Assembly (NCBI GenBank): GCA_963838155.1 | Contig: CAWIQE010000030.1 | Span: forward strand, 1 to 64,000 | Length of the DNA stretch: 64,000 bases | Direction of reading: 5' to 3' | Source: Pararhizobium_B sp963838155 | Lineage (GTDB): Bacteria; Pseudomonadota; Alphaproteobacteria; Rhizobiales; Rhizobiaceae | Shown here: positions 61,676-64,000 of the stretch, piece by piece | How positions within the stretch are numbered: position 1 is the stretch's first letter | Layout: each line of letters opens with the position of its first letter | Notes under the pieces: generated by a model | Database searches by the model: none | Seen by the model: only the letters and a program-made list of their open reading frames with translations | Told to the model about the DNA's origin: nothing | Made by a program: the position numbers and the translations under genes

Positions 61676-63009
61676 GCGACGCCGCCCTCCTCCACGTCGA
61701 CGGCGTCGAGGCGATCGACACCCTCATCTCGCGGCCGCTCCTCGACCGGGGCAGCTGGCGGCGCTGGTGGATGGCGATCGCGCTGACCGGCACGATGACG
61801 GTGGTCTTCTTCGGCTCGGCGTTCTACCTGTTCGTCGAAGGCATCGGCATCTTCGGCAACAACCAGACCGTCGTCTGGGGATTTCCCATCGCGAACTACG
61901 TCTGGTGGATCGGGATCGGCAATGCCGGAACGCTCATCTCGTCGCTGCTCCTGATCACCCACCAGAAGTGGCGCGCCTCGATCAACCGCTTCGCCGAGGC
62001 CATGACGCTGATGGCCGTCGCCATCGCCGGCCTGTTCCCGATCTTTCACATGGGTCGGCCGATCTATTTCTACTGGCTCTTCCCATACCCCAACATCCAG
62101 GCGCTGTGGCCCCAGTGGCGAAGCGCGCTCATCTGGGATTTCTGGGCGATCGTGAGCTACCTGCTCTTCTCGATCATGTTCTGGTACACCGGCCTCATCC
62201 CCGATCTCGCCACCTTGCGCGACCGTGCCGCCTCGCCCGCCAAGAAGGTCGTCTACGGGGTAATGGCACTCGGCTGGCGCAATTCGGCCCGTCACTGGCA
62301 CGCCTACGAGACCTACTACTTCACCATGGCGGCGCTCGCCGTCCCGCTCGTCTGCTCCGTGCACTCCATCGTCGGCCTCGATTTCGCGGCCAGCCTGATG
62401 CCGGGCTGGCAGGAGCCGATCTTCCCGCCCTACTTCGTTCTCGGGGCGATGTATTCCGGCTTCGCCATGGTCGTGCTCCTGACCGCGCTGGTGCGCTGGG
62501 GGCTGCAGCTGGAGGCCGTCATCACGACGCGCCATTTCGACGTCATGGCGAAGGTCATGCTGGTCGCCGCCTGGATCATGTTCCTCTCCTACCTCACCGA
62601 ATGGTTCTCCGGCTGGTACAGCGGCCGGGAAGCCGACCGGAGCTTCCTGGCCTATCAGTTCACGGGGACCTACGCCTGGGCCTACTGGATCATGATCGTC
62701 TGCAACTGCTTCGCCGCCCAGGCCTTCTGGCTGCCGGCGATCCGGCGCAGCATCCCGTGGGTCGTCGTCATCGGTATCCTCATCAACATCGGCATGTGGC
62801 TCGAACGCATCCTGATCGTCTGGAACACCCTCGCCCACGCCTACGAGCCGTCCATGTGGCACGTCTTCGTTCCCACCCTCTGGGACTGGCTCCTGCTGGC
62901 CGGTTCGCTCGGCTTCTTCGGCTTCCTCTACCTCCTTTTCGTTCGGATCTTCCCGGTGACGTCCATGCACGAGGTGAAGAAGCTGCAGTTCCAGGAGAAG
63001 CGCCCATGA
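61672..63009 (+). CDS. actC: Alternative complex III NrfD-like membrane subunit ActC
   Basis: Quinol-interacting integral membrane protein of the NrfD/PsrC family. The 445-residue protein has about ten helices, including VWWIGIGNAGTLISSLLLIT and MAVAIAGLFPIFHMGRP. The conserved IFHMGRP and WPQWRSALIWDFWAI regions and ESYF-like tracts are typical. It overlaps actB and actD by 4 bp each. Nothing unusual was seen. Confidence 0.92.
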   Translation: MSDAALLHVDGVEAIDTLISRPLLDRGSWRRWWMAIALTGTMTVVFFGSAFYLFVEGIGIFGNNQTVVWGFPIANYVWWIGIGNAGTLISSLLLITHQKWRASINRFAEAMTLMAVAIAGLFPIFHMGRPIYFYWLFPYPNIQALWPQWRSALIWDFWAIVSYLLFSIMFWYTGLIPDLATLRDRAASPAKKVVYGVMALGWRNSARHWHAYETYYFTMAALAVPLVCSVHSIVGLDFAASLMPGWQEPIFPPYFVLGAMYSGFAMVVLLTALVRWGLQLEAVITTRHFDVMAKVMLVAAWIMFLSYLTEWFSGWYSGREADRSFLAYQFTGTYAWAYWIMIVCNCFAAQAFWLPAIRRSIPWVVVIGILINIGMWLERILIVWNTLAHAYEPSMWHVFVPTLWDWLLLAGSLGFFGFLYLLFVRIFPVTSMHEVKKLQFQEKRP

Positions 63010-63537
63010 AGCCGGCGCTCCTCATCGAGTTCCCCGATGCCACGGCGTTCTCGTCGGGCGTGACGGCGGTGCGCGCGGCCGGCATCGAGGTCTTCGACGC
63101 CTTCACGCCCTTCCCCGTCGAAGGTCTCGGCGCCTCGCTCGGAGGCAGGCGGGACGGCCGCCGGGTGCGGGCCTGCATGCTTGCCGGGGGCGTGCTGGCG
63201 GCGGCCTCGGCCTACGCGCTGGAGTTCTACAGCGCCACCGTCGCCTATCCGTTCGATTTCGGGCGGCAGGCCTCACGATTCCTGGCCGACCTTCGTGATG
63301 TTTCCCTTCGAATTCGGCATCCTGTCGGCCGGGATCTTCGGGCTCCTCGGCCTGTTCTGGGTCACCGGCCTGCCGCGGCTCCACCATCCTCACTTCGACA
63401 TCGAGGGTTTCGAGCGGGCGAGCCAGGACCGCTTTCTGCTCGCGATCGAGCCGCCGGAGAAGAAGAAGCAGCGCAGGCGCATCGAGGAAAAGCTCGTCCG
63501 TCTGGGAGCGCTCGCCATTCGGGAGGTCGGCATATGA
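63006..63537 (+). pseudogene. actD: Alternative complex III membrane subunit ActD, interrupted by a one-base insertion
   Basis: Two-helix membrane subunit of the complex. Frame 1 gives MKPALLIEFPDATAFSSGV and the first helix (AGGVLAAASAYALEFYS) to YPFDFG. The conserved continuation GGRPHDSWPTFVMFPFEFG is in the next frame and runs through the second helix to REVGI at 63537. Dropping one G of the GGG at 63261-63263 restores a 176-residue protein with the family motif FDFGGRP. The stop overlaps actE (ATGA). As with sucD, the break may be an assembly error. Confidence 0.9.
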
Positions 63538-64000
63538 CCCCCCTTGCCCGCCTCGCACCCGTGCTCGTCTTCGCCGCGGTCGCCGGCTGCGGACAATCGA
63601 TGAGCGACCAGCCGCGCTACGCGACCTATTCCAACGCACCGAGCTTCGAGAACGGCACCAGCGCGCAAAGGCCGCCGGAGGGCACCGTGCCGCAGTCCGC
63701 GACGGCCTATGCCGAGGCGGAGAAGGTGCCGCCCAACGTCTCCCTCGACCTCGTGAAACGCGGCCGCGACCGTTTCGACGTCTTCTGCTCGCCCTGCCAC
63801 GGCCTCGACGGCAATGGCGACGGCATGGTCGTCCGGCGCGGCTTTCCGAAACCCCCCTCGTTTCACTCCGCACGCCTGCGCAATGCCCCGGCCGCCCATT
63901 TCTTCGACGTCATGACCAAGGGATACGGCGTGATGTACTCCTATGCGTCGCGCGTGCCGCCCCGGGATCGCTGGGCGATCGTCGCCTATATCCGCGCGCT
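63534..64000 (+). CDS. actE: Alternative complex III monoheme cytochrome c subunit ActE, cut by window end
   Basis: At least 155 residues are visible and the C-terminus lies outside the window. The N-terminal signal ends in a lipobox (AAVAGCGQS), so the protein is a probable lipoprotein. A single heme site, CSPCH, is followed by GLDGNGDGMVVRRGFPKPPS, and an axial methionine is likely in MYSYASRVPP. It overlaps actD by 4 bp. In known gene clusters actF and cytochrome oxidase genes follow. Confidence 0.9.
   Translation, partial: MTPLARLAPVLVFAAVAGCGQSMSDQPRYATYSNAPSFENGTSAQRPPEGTVPQSATAYAEAEKVPPNVSLDLVKRGRDRFDVFCSPCHGLDGNGDGMVVRRGFPKPPSFHSARLRNAPAAHFFDVMTKGYGVMYSYASRVPPRDRWAIVAYIRA

Overview
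The window is about 68-70% GC with dense coding and strong G/C at third codon positions. It looks like a chromosomal segment of an alphaproteobacterium of the order Hyphomicrobiales (Rhizobiales). Three things point there: the mdh-sucCD-sucAB-lpd cluster, the priA / atpHAGDC neighbourhood, and many copies of the palindromic Rhizobium-type intergenic element (RIME). A minus-strand small RNA with three CCTCCTCCC loops, as in the alpha-r14/NfeR1 family of rhizobia, supports this. The genus cannot be fixed from sequence reading alone. No tRNA, rRNA, CRISPR array, insertion sequence or prophage was seen.

Layout. 0.1-9.5 kb: TCA-cycle cluster mdh, sucC, sucD (frameshifted), sucA, sucB (two lipoyl domains), lpdA. 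9.6-18.3 kb: housekeeping and small genes: a 55-residue secreted peptide, a TraB/GumN-like protein, xerC, a PlsC-type acyltransferase, an HWE histidine kinase, transaldolase, priA and a small membrane protein. 18.3-23.7 kb: F1 ATP synthase operon atpHAGDC with a structured leader. 23.9-29.5 kb: a minus-strand operon GH15 glucoamylase-like enzyme, gnd, zwf, ROK/polyphosphate glucokinase, which turns alpha-glucans into glucose, glucose-6-phosphate and pentose phosphates. 29.8-35.7 kb: typA, the NfeR1-like sRNA, an exported Cys-rich protein, a BacA/ABCD-like exporter and a DUF4396 membrane protein.

35.9-46.3 kb: amino-sugar catabolic locus. Minus strand: BadF-type kinase, GntR/UTRA regulator, SIS deaminase, nagA. 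Divergent plus strand: murQ, sugar ABC transporter genes and a Gfo/Idh/MocA oxidoreductase. Repeated TACCA/TGGTA elements in the shared promoter region are candidate operators. 46.3-52.6 kb: tripartite tricarboxylate transporter tctCBA (minus) facing a tctD-tctE two-component system with a third overlapping gene for a periplasmic binding protein. 52.6-58 kb: a GGDEF-EAL protein, a methyltransferase, a 68-residue protein and a frameshifted CPA1 Na+/H+ antiporter. 58.2-64 kb: alternative complex III genes actA-actE, with actD frameshifted and actE cut by the window end.

Two patterns cut across the window. First, three otherwise intact conserved genes (sucD, the antiporter, actD) each carry one extra base. 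The shared sign suggests residual assembly indels more than three pseudogenes. Second, eight full copies of RIME palindrome A and three of palindrome B sit at gene 3' ends. In two cases (nagA and the amino-sugar kinase) the palindrome itself supplies the TAG stop codon.
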